Source of the DNA: Lacihabitans soyangensis
GTDB taxonomy: Bacteria; Bacteroidota; Bacteroidia; Cytophagales; Spirosomataceae
Direction: 5' to 3'
DNA: 64,000 nt
Assembly: GCF_024343775.1 (NCBI RefSeq)
Contig: NZ_RJUF01000012.1
Span: forward strand, 1-64,000
The first letter of the stretch is position 1. Every line of letters starts with the position of its first letter. Made by a program: the position numbers and the translations under genes. The notes below the pieces were generated by a model that saw only the letters and a program-made list of their open reading frames with translations, ran no database searches and was not told the origin of the DNA. This document shows positions 35,636-43,885 of this stretch, piece after piece.

Positions 35636-37168
35636 ATGTCAAAAATTCAGTCGTTCAAAGACGAGATTGCTAAAGGTTATACTTTCAAAGGAGATTCTAT
35701 TGTATTGGGTGCCGCCAAATTGGACGGAGAAGTGGTAAAAGGTACGCAAGTAAAGATTCCGCTTAAAACTATGAACCGCCACGGGCTTATAGCTGGAGCT
35801 ACAGGAACTGGAAAAACCAAGAGTTTGCAAGTTTTGGCTGAGAGTTTGAGTGATGCCAGTGTGCCGGTGCTTCTGATGGACATCAAAGGTGACTTGAGCG
35901 GAATAGCCATGGCAGGTGAGGAGAAAGATTTTATTTTAGAAAGAACGAACGCTGCAGGTATTGAATATAATCCGAACGGTTTTCCGGTAGAAATGCTCAC
36001 TTTAAGTGATCAAAAAGGTACTCGTTTGAGAGCCACCGTTTCGGAGTTTGGTCCTATTTTACTATCGAAAATATTGGGCTTGAATGATACGCAGGAAGGA
36101 ATAGTGTCGGTAATGTTTAAATATTGCGACGACAATAAACTGCCTTTGCTTGATTTAAAGGATTTTATCAGGGTTATTCAGTTCTTGAGCGAAGAAGGCA
36201 AAGAAGAATTTGAAACCAATTATGGTAGAATGTCGAGTACCTCTTTGGGGACAATAATGCGGAAAGTTATAGAACTTCAACAGCAGGGTGCCGATGTGTT
36301 TTTTGGTGAGACTTCGTTTGATATTGACGATTTGATGCGTATCGACAACCAAGGACGTGGTATGATATCGGTGTTGAGGGTAATGGATTTGATGGACAGA
36401 CCTAAGCTGTTTTCGACATTTATGCTCAGCTTGTTGGCCGAATTGTACGCCAGTTTGCCAGAGGCAGGCGATGAAGACCGCCCTAAATTGGTGATTTTTA
36501 TAGACGAGGCACATTTGGTATTCCAAGAAGCATCGAAGGCTCTTTTGAATCAAATAGAAACCGTGATCAAGTTGATTCGCTCGAAAGGAGTTGGTATATA
36601 TTTCTGTACACAAAACCCGCAGGATGTACCCGCTGCTGTTTTGGCCCAATTGGGTCTGAAGGTACAACATGCCTTGAGAGCTTTTACCGCCAATGATAGA
36701 AAGGCCATTAAAGAGGCTGCTGGAAACTACCCGGAAACAGATTTTTATCAAACAGAAGATATTCTAACTGCCATGGGAATAGGGGAGGCTTTGGTGACTT
36801 GTTTGAACGAAAAAGGTATTCCTACACCTCTCGCTGTAACTTTTATGTGTCCGCCAAGGAGTAGAATGGACGTGCTGTCAGACGAAGAAATAGAAGAGAT
36901 TATTGAGCAATCAAAGATTGCCAAGAAATACAATGAAGTGATTGACCGAGAGAGTGCTTATGAGATTTTGAACGAAAAACTCAGTACTGCTGATGAATCC
37001 GAGGAGGCCGAAGCTGCACCTAAAGGCAAACAAGAGAAGTCAACTTTAGAAACAATTTTGTCTAGCTCAGTTACACGTCAAATAGGGCGAACGGCTGCTA
37101 GTATTATTACCAGATCACTTTTGGGTGCTTTGGGATTGAGCGGGAAAAAGAAAACAAGCTGGTTTTAA
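35636..37168 (+). CDS. HerA/DUF853-type ATPase
   Basis: 510 residues from MSKIQSFKDEIAKGYTF (an in-frame alternative start lies 30 bp upstream). Walker A is GATGTGKTKS (about 55-64), Walker B KLVIFIDEAHLVF (about 285-297), with the Arg-finger region near NPQDVPAAVLAQLG. DUF853 proteins are HerA/FtsK-related hexameric ATPases, widespread and of uncertain role (DNA translocation or repair). The tail has an acidic stretch and ends SGKKKTSWF. No NurA, Sir2 or methylase partner is adjacent, so a defence role is not supported. Twelve bp ahead of a kinase gene. Confidence 0.85.
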   Translation: MSKIQSFKDEIAKGYTFKGDSIVLGAAKLDGEVVKGTQVKIPLKTMNRHGLIAGATGTGKTKSLQVLAESLSDASVPVLLMDIKGDLSGIAMAGEEKDFILERTNAAGIEYNPNGFPVEMLTLSDQKGTRLRATVSEFGPILLSKILGLNDTQEGIVSVMFKYCDDNKLPLLDLKDFIRVIQFLSEEGKEEFETNYGRMSSTSLGTIMRKVIELQQQGADVFFGETSFDIDDLMRIDNQGRGMISVLRVMDLMDRPKLFSTFMLSLLAELYASLPEAGDEDRPKLVIFIDEAHLVFQEASKALLNQIETVIKLIRSKGVGIYFCTQNPQDVPAAVLAQLGLKVQHALRAFTANDRKAIKEAAGNYPETDFYQTEDILTAMGIGEALVTCLNEKGIPTPLAVTFMCPPRSRMDVLSDEEIEEIIEQSKIAKKYNEVIDRESAYEILNEKLSTADESEEAEAAPKGKQEKSTLETILSSSVTRQIGRTAASIITRSLLGALGLSGKKKTSWF

Positions 37169-37180
37169 TACAAAGCTATC

Positions 37181-37687
37181 ATGCTAATAGGAATCGGTGG
37201 GCCCAGCAGGTCTGGGAAAAGTACTTTGGCCAATCTTTTGGTGACACATTTCAGAAGGAATGGTAAGAAAGCTATAATCTTTCACCAAGACGATTTTGTG
37301 TTTCCAGAGACGCAAATCCCCAAAATCAAAGACAAAACAGATTGGGAATCGCCGCTTTCTATTGATCATGATTTACTACTGGAGGTAGTTAGCGATTTCA
37401 AGGAACGCTTTGATGTGGTTATAATCGAAGGTTTTTTCGCTTTTCATGATGACAGACTGAACGCGATTTATGATAAGCGTATATTTGTGAAAATATCCAA
37501 ACGTACTTTTATTATCAGAAAAGCCATGGACTCTCGATGGGGATATATACCTACTTGGTACATTGACCACATCTGGAAGTCTTATCTCAAAATGGGTAAA
37601 CCCTCTACCATAAAAACCGACTACCTTGAAGCCTCCGGCGAAGACGAGTTCGACATGAAAAAGATATTGGGGTATTTGGAGAGGTGA
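37181..37687 (+). CDS. Small P-loop kinase, nicotinamide riboside/uridine kinase-like
   Basis: 168 residues: Walker A GIGGPSRSGKSTLANLL (about 4-20), the FHQDDFVFP motif (about 34-42) that resembles the substrate-binding HxDDF of nicotinamide riboside and uridine kinases, and a FVKISKRTFIIRKAMDSR lid region. It probably phosphorylates a nucleoside-like substrate; the exact one is uncertain. Same operon as the HerA-type ATPase. Confidence 0.72.
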   Translation: MLIGIGGPSRSGKSTLANLLVTHFRRNGKKAIIFHQDDFVFPETQIPKIKDKTDWESPLSIDHDLLLEVVSDFKERFDVVIIEGFFAFHDDRLNAIYDKRIFVKISKRTFIIRKAMDSRWGYIPTWYIDHIWKSYLKMGKPSTIKTDYLEASGEDEFDMKKILGYLER

Positions 37688-37916
37688 GGGGATACCCATT
37701 GCTTAGTTAAGGCTTTATGTTCTACAAATAATTCTAATTGCCATTCAATATTTAAAGATTCTTAATGTGAATATGTTTAAAATAGCGTTTTTAGTGCTGT
37801 CAAAAAAGATTTTATTGATAGAATAAAGTTTAATTCGATTCCGAATCAACTAAATATTTGAGTTGAAATCTATATGACCGGGCTTTATCTCGAAATCTTA
37901 ATATTAATTTCGAATA

Positions 37917-38984
37917 CTACAACCTTACCACTTCACCTGTTTTTACAGACTCATCACAAGCAAAGGCTATTCTGAGACTATTAACGGCATCTTCAACATG
38001 GTGTGTTAAGTCGCTATCGTTTTTGATGGCATTTAAGAAGAATATTTGCTCTCTTTTGCAGAGCTCGTTGTGGTCGGGTTCGTCGGTGAGGTCAATCCAC
38101 TCGTCAGGTCTGGTGAAATTATTGGCTGCGTCAATATCTGCATAATGTACTTTCAAGGATTCCGTTTTGGTGTGTGCGTCAACATTGTCTGACTGTCCCG
38201 CTTTTCCGGCGTCTTTAGCCACTATAGAAACGCAACCTTTTGGTCCAATTACATCTTTAACAAAAAAGGCAGTCTCAGACATCATGGGTCCCCAGCCAGC
38301 TTCGTACCAACCGACCGATCCATCCTCAAAACGTATTTGGAGTTGCCCATAATTGTAGTTTCCAGCGGGAATGTCTTCCGTCATTTTAGCTCCAATAGCA
38401 CTTACCCATACTGGTTTCGAACGCGTCATTTGGCACATCACATCTATATAATGTACGCCACAGTCTACTATCGGGCTTAGACTTTTCATAAGGTTGCGGT
38501 GTACGTCCCACATGATACCGTGACTTTGTTGGTTGAGGTTCATCCGCATTACCAAGGGCTTGCCCATGGTTTGGGCTACTTCTACAAATTTTTCCCAAGA
38601 AGGATGCACCCGCAGGATATAACCAATCACGAGTTTTTTATTATGTTTCTTGGCTGCTGCCGCTACTCTTTCGGCTCCAACCACTGTGTCGGCTAGTGGT
38701 TTTTCTATAAATACATGACAGTCAGCTTCTAATGCCGCTATTGCATAGGCTTCGTGCGTATCTGGGTAGGTGTTTATACTTACTGCATCCGGTTTGGTTT
38801 CTGCCAATGCGGTATAGTAATCATCGAATAGGGGATAGCCACCACCCAGTTTTTCATTGAGCCTTTCTTTGCTTTTGCCAGGAGACACTATTCCGCAAAT
38901 TTCGAATTCCGGAAGATTGTGGTAAGCCAAAGCGTGAGAAGTTCCCATATTTCCACAACCAACAACCAAGACACGTATTTTCAT
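37917..38984 (-). CDS. Gfo/Idh/MocA family oxidoreductase
   Basis: 355 residues from MKIRVLVVGCGNMGTSHALAYHN, which places the Rossmann motif at the N-terminus; a longer frame adds nine residues. It has the EKPLAD motif (about 92-97) and IVDCGVHYIDVM with the catalytic His region. NAD(P)-dependent, acting on a sugar, inositol or related compound. Without a Tat signal it is cytosolic, unlike the paralogue at 17655. Single gene. Confidence 0.88.
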   Translation of the reverse strand: MKIRVLVVGCGNMGTSHALAYHNLPEFEICGIVSPGKSKERLNEKLGGGYPLFDDYYTALAETKPDAVSINTYPDTHEAYAIAALEADCHVFIEKPLADTVVGAERVAAAAKKHNKKLVIGYILRVHPSWEKFVEVAQTMGKPLVMRMNLNQQSHGIMWDVHRNLMKSLSPIVDCGVHYIDVMCQMTRSKPVWVSAIGAKMTEDIPAGNYNYGQLQIRFEDGSVGWYEAGWGPMMSETAFFVKDVIGPKGCVSIVAKDAGKAGQSDNVDAHTKTESLKVHYADIDAANNFTRPDEWIDLTDEPDHNELCKREQIFFLNAIKNDSDLTHHVEDAVNSLRIAFACDESVKTGEVVRL

Positions 38985-39097
38985 ATATTTATAATTTACT
39001 GCTAAGTCCAAGTGACGTCAAGAAATGATTATTTCTATTTGTATATAGTGACTTAACCACTGAAGTTTTACTTAAAGCCTTTATAGAGTCAAAATTA

Positions 39098-39130
39098 AAA
39101 AAAATAGCCCAACGTTTCCGCTGGGCTATC
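39098..39130 (-). terminator. Intrinsic terminator after the Lys/Thr-rich protein gene
   Basis: ATAGCCCAACG (39105-39115) with CGCTGGGCTAT (39120-39130), one mismatch; T-run on the minus strand from 39104. Confidence 0.8.
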
Positions 39131-39152
39131 AATATTTTTTAAAATATTTTAA

Positions 39153-39752
39153 TTAGTCCTGAACGTAGGTTTTGTTTCCGTTCGAGTTAATGTAGTATCT
39201 GCCACCTCTTGGGCCTTCATATATCGTACGACCTTTGGCGTCTTTACCTACAGCTTTGTCTGCACCAGCTACTTTCTTTTGCGTGCCTTTGTCAGCTTGT
39301 GTAGTTTTGGTTTCAGTTGTTTTTGTTTTTGAACCTTTGTCAACGGTAGTTTTTTCTACTTTGGTCTTGCTGTCACCTTTATCGTTTGTTTTGGTAGTTT
39401 TATCAACTTTGGTTTTGCTGTCTTTGTCTACCTTGGTTTTCGTTTCTTTTTCTGTCTTACTCTTGCTGTCCTTGTCTACTTTACCTTTTGTTTCTTTGGT
39501 AGTTTTAGACTTCGAGTCAGCATCTTTGGTGGTTTTGCTACCTTTTTCACCTTTTGTTTTTGAGTCTTTGTCTACTTTAGATTTGGTTTCCTTGGTAGTT
39601 TTTTCCTTTTTGTCAGCTGATTTCTCTTTTGAAGTTTTTGACTCCTTGGTTGTTTTAGCTGGTTTCTTCTCCGAAGTTTTTTTAGTGGTTTGGGCACTTA
39701 CCATCTGAAATGTAATGCAGATAGCAACAAGAATACTAAGAATCTTTTTCAT
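39153..39752 (-). CDS. Exported Lys/Thr/Ser-rich repeat protein with PBCV basic adaptor-like end
   Basis: 199 residues: signal peptide (MKKILSILVAICITFQMVSAQ), then about 140 residues built almost only of Lys, Thr, Ser, Asp, Glu and Gly in degenerate KVDKDSKTK-type repeats. A short C-terminal module follows (GRTIYEGPRGGRYYINSNG, about 170-188, then NKTYV), which matches the PBCV-specific basic adaptor domain pattern (PF08789). The highly charged, disordered stretch suggests contact with nucleic acid, LPS or wall polymers outside the membrane. This is inference. The antisense frame is a shadow. Confidence 0.8.
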   Translation of the reverse strand: MKKILSILVAICITFQMVSAQTTKKTSEKKPAKTTKESKTSKEKSADKKEKTTKETKSKVDKDSKTKGEKGSKTTKDADSKSKTTKETKGKVDKDSKSKTEKETKTKVDKDSKTKVDKTTKTNDKGDSKTKVEKTTVDKGSKTKTTETKTTQADKGTQKKVAGADKAVGKDAKGRTIYEGPRGGRYYINSNGNKTYVQD

Positions 39753-39844
39753 GAAAAATATATTGGTTTAAGTTTTAAATTGTACTCTAAACGAGGTTTA
39801 TGATAGTTTATTTAATTTCAGCCGAAATTTACAAATTATTAACA

Positions 39845-40528
39845 TTACAGAAGCAAAGAATGCTCTGATTTTTTTAAAACATGGGCTATGGAGTTATAAG
39901 AATTTTTGAGAGCTTGTTCAACTTCCTCTTCGTTCATCCATTTGAGTTCTTCTATGTCTTCTTCTATTTGGGGCTTCATATTTTTATCAGATATGAGTTT
40001 CATGGCGTACCATTTGGTTTGCTTTAGTACCAATTTGCCCTTCATCATGTAGGTATGCCAGGTGGTACAAATCTTGTCGTTCACCATTACAGTTACTCCA
40101 CATTCTTCTTCTACTTCACGTTCTGCAGTTTTTTTAGATTTTTCGTTGGCTTCTGCCTTTCCTTTTGGTAAATCCCAAAAACCTAAACGCTTCATCATTA
40201 GTATTTTACCCTCGTGATTCTCAACCACACCGCCAGCGGCTTTAATTACCTGCAGTTTGTCTTTTATTTTCAGTTTAAAAAGTTCTTCGTTTTTAACCTC
40301 AAAAGTCAAGTGTCCGAGTCGCTCAGGCTTTGAGGACTGGGCAAATTTAATGAAGGTCATTATATTGTTGAAGTTGGCGTTTTTTATCAGAACATTGCCG
40401 CTCAATTCTTTAAACTCTACAATCTCGGTTTTGATGTCAAAAACATGGTCGAAATTCTTGGAATGATCTTTAACGAAATGCGTGCTTTCAGATATAGTGA
40501 TGGCCTTGTTGTTGACAAATATGAGCAT
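39845..40528 (-). CDS. Nudix hydrolase
   Basis: 227 residues. An N-terminal extension of about 90 residues precedes a Nudix domain (about 95-210) with an intact box GKAEANEKSKKTAEREVEEECG (REVEEE core, about 121-142), unlike the degenerate copy at 1980-2687. It probably hydrolyses a nucleoside-diphosphate-linked compound; the WDLPKGK segment is seen in diadenosine or diphosphoinositol polyphosphate hydrolases. Divergent from the CNNM gene. Confidence 0.85.
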   Translation of the reverse strand: MLIFVNNKAITISESTHFVKDHSKNFDHVFDIKTEIVEFKELSGNVLIKNANFNNIMTFIKFAQSSKPERLGHLTFEVKNEELFKLKIKDKLQVIKAAGGVVENHEGKILMMKRLGFWDLPKGKAEANEKSKKTAEREVEEECGVTVMVNDKICTTWHTYMMKGKLVLKQTKWYAMKLISDKNMKPQIEEDIEELKWMNEEEVEQALKNSYNSIAHVLKKSEHSLLL

Positions 40529-40546
40529 AATGGTTTTTCAAAAACA

Positions 40547-40554
40547 CAAAATTA
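40547..40554 (-). promoter_or_regulatory. TAnnTTTG promoter box of the Nudix hydrolase
   Basis: On the minus strand TAATTTTG, 19 bp upstream of the ATG. Confidence 0.4.
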
Positions 40555-40681
40555 ATGGTTTTATCTATTAAAAGGACTCGCAAGCATTTTTTTTAATACC
40601 AAGCACTTTATCTATTTTAAAAATTTCGTTACTTTGCAGTTAAATCAGTGTAGATGATTGGAATAATCATCTTAATTTTTA

Positions 40682-41974
40682 ATGGAAATTTTAATAATTC
40701 TTTTTCTAATTGTTCTTAATGGTTTGTTTTCGATGGCAGAAATTGCCCTGGTTTCATCCCGAAAAACGAAATTAGAAATTGCTTCTAAAAACGGTGATAG
40801 AAGAGCAGCGGCGGCCTTGGCCTTAGCCAATTCCCCAGGCAAATTTCTCTCAACTGTTCAAATCGGCATAACTCTTATCAGCATCCTTACAGGTATTTAT
40901 TCAGGCGACACTTTCAAGGGCTACCTCATACCATTTTTTCAGCAATTCGAAAGTCTTGCGGCTTATGCCGAAACTCTGGCGGTGTTTTTCATTACATTAG
41001 TTTTGACTTACTTTACCTTGATTTTGGGCGAGTTGGTGCCAAAACGCATAGGTATGGCGAAAGCCGAGGAAATAGCCATGTACGCTGTGAAACCTATGAG
41101 CATCGTTTCTTTGCTCACATCGCCTTTCATTTGGTTATTGAGTAAAACTTCCGATTTGATATTTAAACTTATAGGCCTCAAAGAAAACGATAGCTCGGTA
41201 ACTGAAGAGGAGATCAAGACTTTGATGCAAGAAGGTGCAACTGGTGGTACTATAGAGGAAATAGAACACGAAATCGTGCAGAATGTCTTTCATCTGGGTG
41301 ATAGAAGAATTACATCTTTGATGACCAATATCAATGAGGTGACTTTCTTGGATTTGGACGATGATTTTGAAGTAAATAAAGAAAAAATTATCGACAAAAA
41401 ACACTCGGTTTATCCTGTTTGTCAAGATGGTATCAATGACATGCGAGGTCTTTTGTACATTAAAGATTTATTGGGTAAAGACCTTAATCATGAACTTCAG
41501 AAATTAGAAACCAATCTTCGAACGGCAATTTATATTCCTGAAAATAATCATGCTTATCAGGTTTTGGAAAAATTCCAGGAAGAGCGTAAGCATTTTGGAA
41601 TTATAGTGGACGAATACGGTAACGTGGTAGGTATTGTTACCATGAACGATATTTTGGATGCTTTGGTAGGCGATATCTCAGAAACCAATGAGTTTGAGTT
41701 TGAAATAACTGAGCGAGAGGATGGTAGTTTTCTGATAGATGCTTCCTTACCTTTTGATGATTTCTTGAATGAATTTGAAATAGACTTACCAACTCGAAAG
41801 GAATACACCGGTTTCGACACCATGGGCGGTTTTGCATTACATATATTGCAAGAAATCCCAGCCACTGGCGATACTTTCGAGTGGGGTGAATTCGAATTTG
41901 AGATAGTAGATATGGATAAAAACCGTATCGATAAGATGTTGGTTACCAAGAAAATAGAGGACAAAGAAGATTAA
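40682..41974 (+). CDS. CNNM/CorC-type transporter (hemolysin family protein)
   Basis: 430 residues: DUF21/CNNM membrane domain (about 1-185, three or four helices, with NGLFSMAEIALVSSRKTKLE), a CBS pair (about 205-325, with FGIIVDEYGNVVGIVTMNDILDALVGDI) and a CorC_HlyC domain (about 345-425). Family members are implicated in Mg2+/Co2+ export. Only 1 bp separates it from pyrE, so the two are co-transcribed. Confidence 0.9.
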   Translation: MEILIILFLIVLNGLFSMAEIALVSSRKTKLEIASKNGDRRAAAALALANSPGKFLSTVQIGITLISILTGIYSGDTFKGYLIPFFQQFESLAAYAETLAVFFITLVLTYFTLILGELVPKRIGMAKAEEIAMYAVKPMSIVSLLTSPFIWLLSKTSDLIFKLIGLKENDSSVTEEEIKTLMQEGATGGTIEEIEHEIVQNVFHLGDRRITSLMTNINEVTFLDLDDDFEVNKEKIIDKKHSVYPVCQDGINDMRGLLYIKDLLGKDLNHELQKLETNLRTAIYIPENNHAYQVLEKFQEERKHFGIIVDEYGNVVGIVTMNDILDALVGDISETNEFEFEITEREDGSFLIDASLPFDDFLNEFEIDLPTRKEYTGFDTMGGFALHILQEIPATGDTFEWGEFEFEIVDMDKNRIDKMLVTKKIEDKED

Positions 41975-41975
41975 A

Positions 41976-42599
41976 ATGAATACCGCCAGAAAAATTGCTA
42001 CTTTTTTACTAAAAACCAAAGCCGTAAAACTAAGTCCTGAGAAACCCTTTAAATGGAGTTCAGGTTGGAATTCGCCCATCTATTGCGACAACCGCATCAC
42101 GCTTTCAGATGTTGAGGCTCGTACATTTATAAAAAAAGCCTTAGCAAAAGCCATTAAAAAGGAATTTCCAGATGCTACTCTAATTGCAGGAGTGGCTACG
42201 GCTGGCATAGCCCAAGGTGCTTTAGTGGCTGATTATATGAACTTGCCTTTCGCTTATGTAAGACCTAAACCGAAAGAACACGGCATGGGTAACCAAATAG
42301 AAGGTAAAATAGAAAAAGGACAGAAAGTAGTCGTACTAGAAGATCTTATTTCTACGGGTGGAAGCTCTATAAAAGCTGCGGAGGCATTGATAGAACAAGG
42401 CATAGAAGTAGTAGGAATGATAGCTATTTTTACCTATGGTTTCAAAACCGCAGACGAAAATTTCGCCGAAAAAAATCTTAAACTTGTAACTCTCAGCAAC
42501 TACAACTATCTGATTGATGAAGCTTTGAAACAAGAATACGTAAAATCTTCTGATGTTGAATCTCTCAAAAAGTGGAGGAGAAACCCTGCCAAGTGGTGA
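41976..42599 (+). CDS. pyrE: Orotate phosphoribosyltransferase
   Basis: 207 residues with the PRPP loop KVVVLEDLISTGGSS (about 110-124) and the FAYVRPKPKEHGMGNQIEG catalytic loop. It makes OMP from orotate and PRPP in pyrimidine synthesis. Second gene after the CNNM-type transporter, followed by a terminator. Confidence 0.95.
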   Translation: MNTARKIATFLLKTKAVKLSPEKPFKWSSGWNSPIYCDNRITLSDVEARTFIKKALAKAIKKEFPDATLIAGVATAGIAQGALVADYMNLPFAYVRPKPKEHGMGNQIEGKIEKGQKVVVLEDLISTGGSSIKAAEALIEQGIEVVGMIAIFTYGFKTADENFAEKNLKLVTLSNYNYLIDEALKQEYVKSSDVESLKKWRRNPAKW

Positions 42600-42622
42600 G
42601 GGTTTGGTGTTTAGCATATATC

Positions 42623-42653
42623 AAAAAAGCAGGACGAAAAGCCTGCTTTTTTT
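42623..42653 (+). terminator. Intrinsic terminator after pyrE
   Basis: AAAAAAGCAGG (42623-42633), loop ACGAAAAG, CCTGCTTTTTTT (42642-42653). Confidence 0.85.
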
Positions 42654-42798
42654 AATGAAATCCAATCGATTTTTCTATTTAATGTCCGTTTTTCTTCAAA
42701 ATAAACTACCAAAAATAATATTTTAATCAGCGTTGCTTTTATTGTGGCGGACAAAAAACCGTTTTTTGAGCGTGCCAATATGAAGCTTAATGATAAAT

Positions 42799-43671
42799 TC
42801 ACCCAAACAAGTCACTGCTCAAATATCTATCTCCTCTATCGCAGCAGATAAATACGATAAGCCCAGAATCCAATTCCTTGGCTAATTTAATGGCCGCAGC
42901 CGCCTGACCACCGGAACTCATTCCACCGAAAATGGCCTCTTTTTTAGCCAATTCTCTGGCCATAATGGTAGATTCTTCTTGAGAAATATCAAAAACTCTG
43001 TCTACACGGCTCGGGTCGAATATTTTGGGTAAATACTCTACTGGCCAGCGTCTTATGCCTGGTATGGATGAACCTTCGGTGGGCTGACATCCAACTATTT
43101 GAATGTTCGGATTTTGCTCTTTCAAATACATCGATGTGCCCATTATGGTGCCTGTAGTACCCATAGAAGCCACAAAATGTGTGATTTTCTGTTCGGTATC
43201 TCGCCAGATTTCTGGGCCAGTAGTTTTATAATGTGCCAGATAGTTGTCAGGATTGGCAAACTGATTCAATTGCAAATATTCATCAGTTGAGGATTTCTCC
43301 TCTGCGTAGTCTCTACATGCCTCTATGTTTTCAAGCAAAATTACTTTAGCTCCGTAGGCTTCCATGGTATCTACCCGTTCCTTGGTGGAGTTTGAAGGCA
43401 TAATGAGCTCTATTTCAATGTTATACAAGCATGCAATCATAGCTAAAGCTATACCTGTGTTTCCACTGGTGGCTTCAATGAGTTTCATGCCTGGTTTTAT
43501 TTCTCCTCGCTCTAAAGCACTCTTGATCATATTCAGTGCAGGTCGGTCTTTTACGCTTCCGCCTGGATTGTTTCCTTCAAGTTTTGCGAAAATCCTTACG
43601 TTTGGGTTTGGACTAAGTTTGCTCAATTCGGCAAGTGGTGTATTTCCAATCAAGTCTAATATTCCGGGCAT
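42799..43671 (-). CDS. cysM: Cysteine synthase (CysM/CysK family)
   Basis: 290 residues, fold-type II PLP enzyme. The PLP Lys is in NPGGSVKDRPALNMI (about 35-49), the phosphate loop is TSGNTGIAL (about 68-76), and the second glycine loop GTTGTIMGT is near 151-159. It forms cysteine from O-acetyl- or O-phosphoserine and sulfide or thiosulfate. The short length and EATSGNTG suit CysM, but CysK cannot be excluded. Confidence 0.9.
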   Translation of the reverse strand: MPGILDLIGNTPLAELSKLSPNPNVRIFAKLEGNNPGGSVKDRPALNMIKSALERGEIKPGMKLIEATSGNTGIALAMIACLYNIEIELIMPSNSTKERVDTMEAYGAKVILLENIEACRDYAEEKSSTDEYLQLNQFANPDNYLAHYKTTGPEIWRDTEQKITHFVASMGTTGTIMGTSMYLKEQNPNIQIVGCQPTEGSSIPGIRRWPVEYLPKIFDPSRVDRVFDISQEESTIMARELAKKEAIFGGMSSGGQAAAAIKLAKELDSGLIVFICCDRGDRYLSSDLFG

Positions 43672-43885
43672 AAAATGGCTTTTAAATCAAAACTCAAATT
43701 TAAACCAAAAAGTGCATTTTGAAATCTTATCACTCCTTTTTTGTTTTTGATTCCTTGTTTTATAAAAATTCTCAGAAAAAGTATTTTTTGTCTATAAAAA
43801 GCTCATTTAATTCATGAGGTCATTGTTAAATTAACTTAAAAAGAATATTTTCGCATTGTGTATTCACTTAATCAATAAACCAATT

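Noticed and set aside
35636-37687. HerA-type ATPase as part of an anti-phage defence system
   Set aside because: No NurA, Sir2, DUF4297, methylase or other defence partner is adjacent; the DUF853 subfamily is widespread in core genomes.
39235-39708. 157-codon hydrophobic-looking frame opposite the Lys/Thr-rich protein
   Set aside because: It is the complement of Lys/Asp/Ser/Thr codons, which always yields Phe/Leu/Val/Ser-rich antisense. The minus-strand protein has a signal peptide and a terminator.
42611-42802. 63-codon minus-strand frame between pyrE and cysM
   Set aside because: It runs through the pyrE terminator hairpin and ends in random sequence; no start signal or family.
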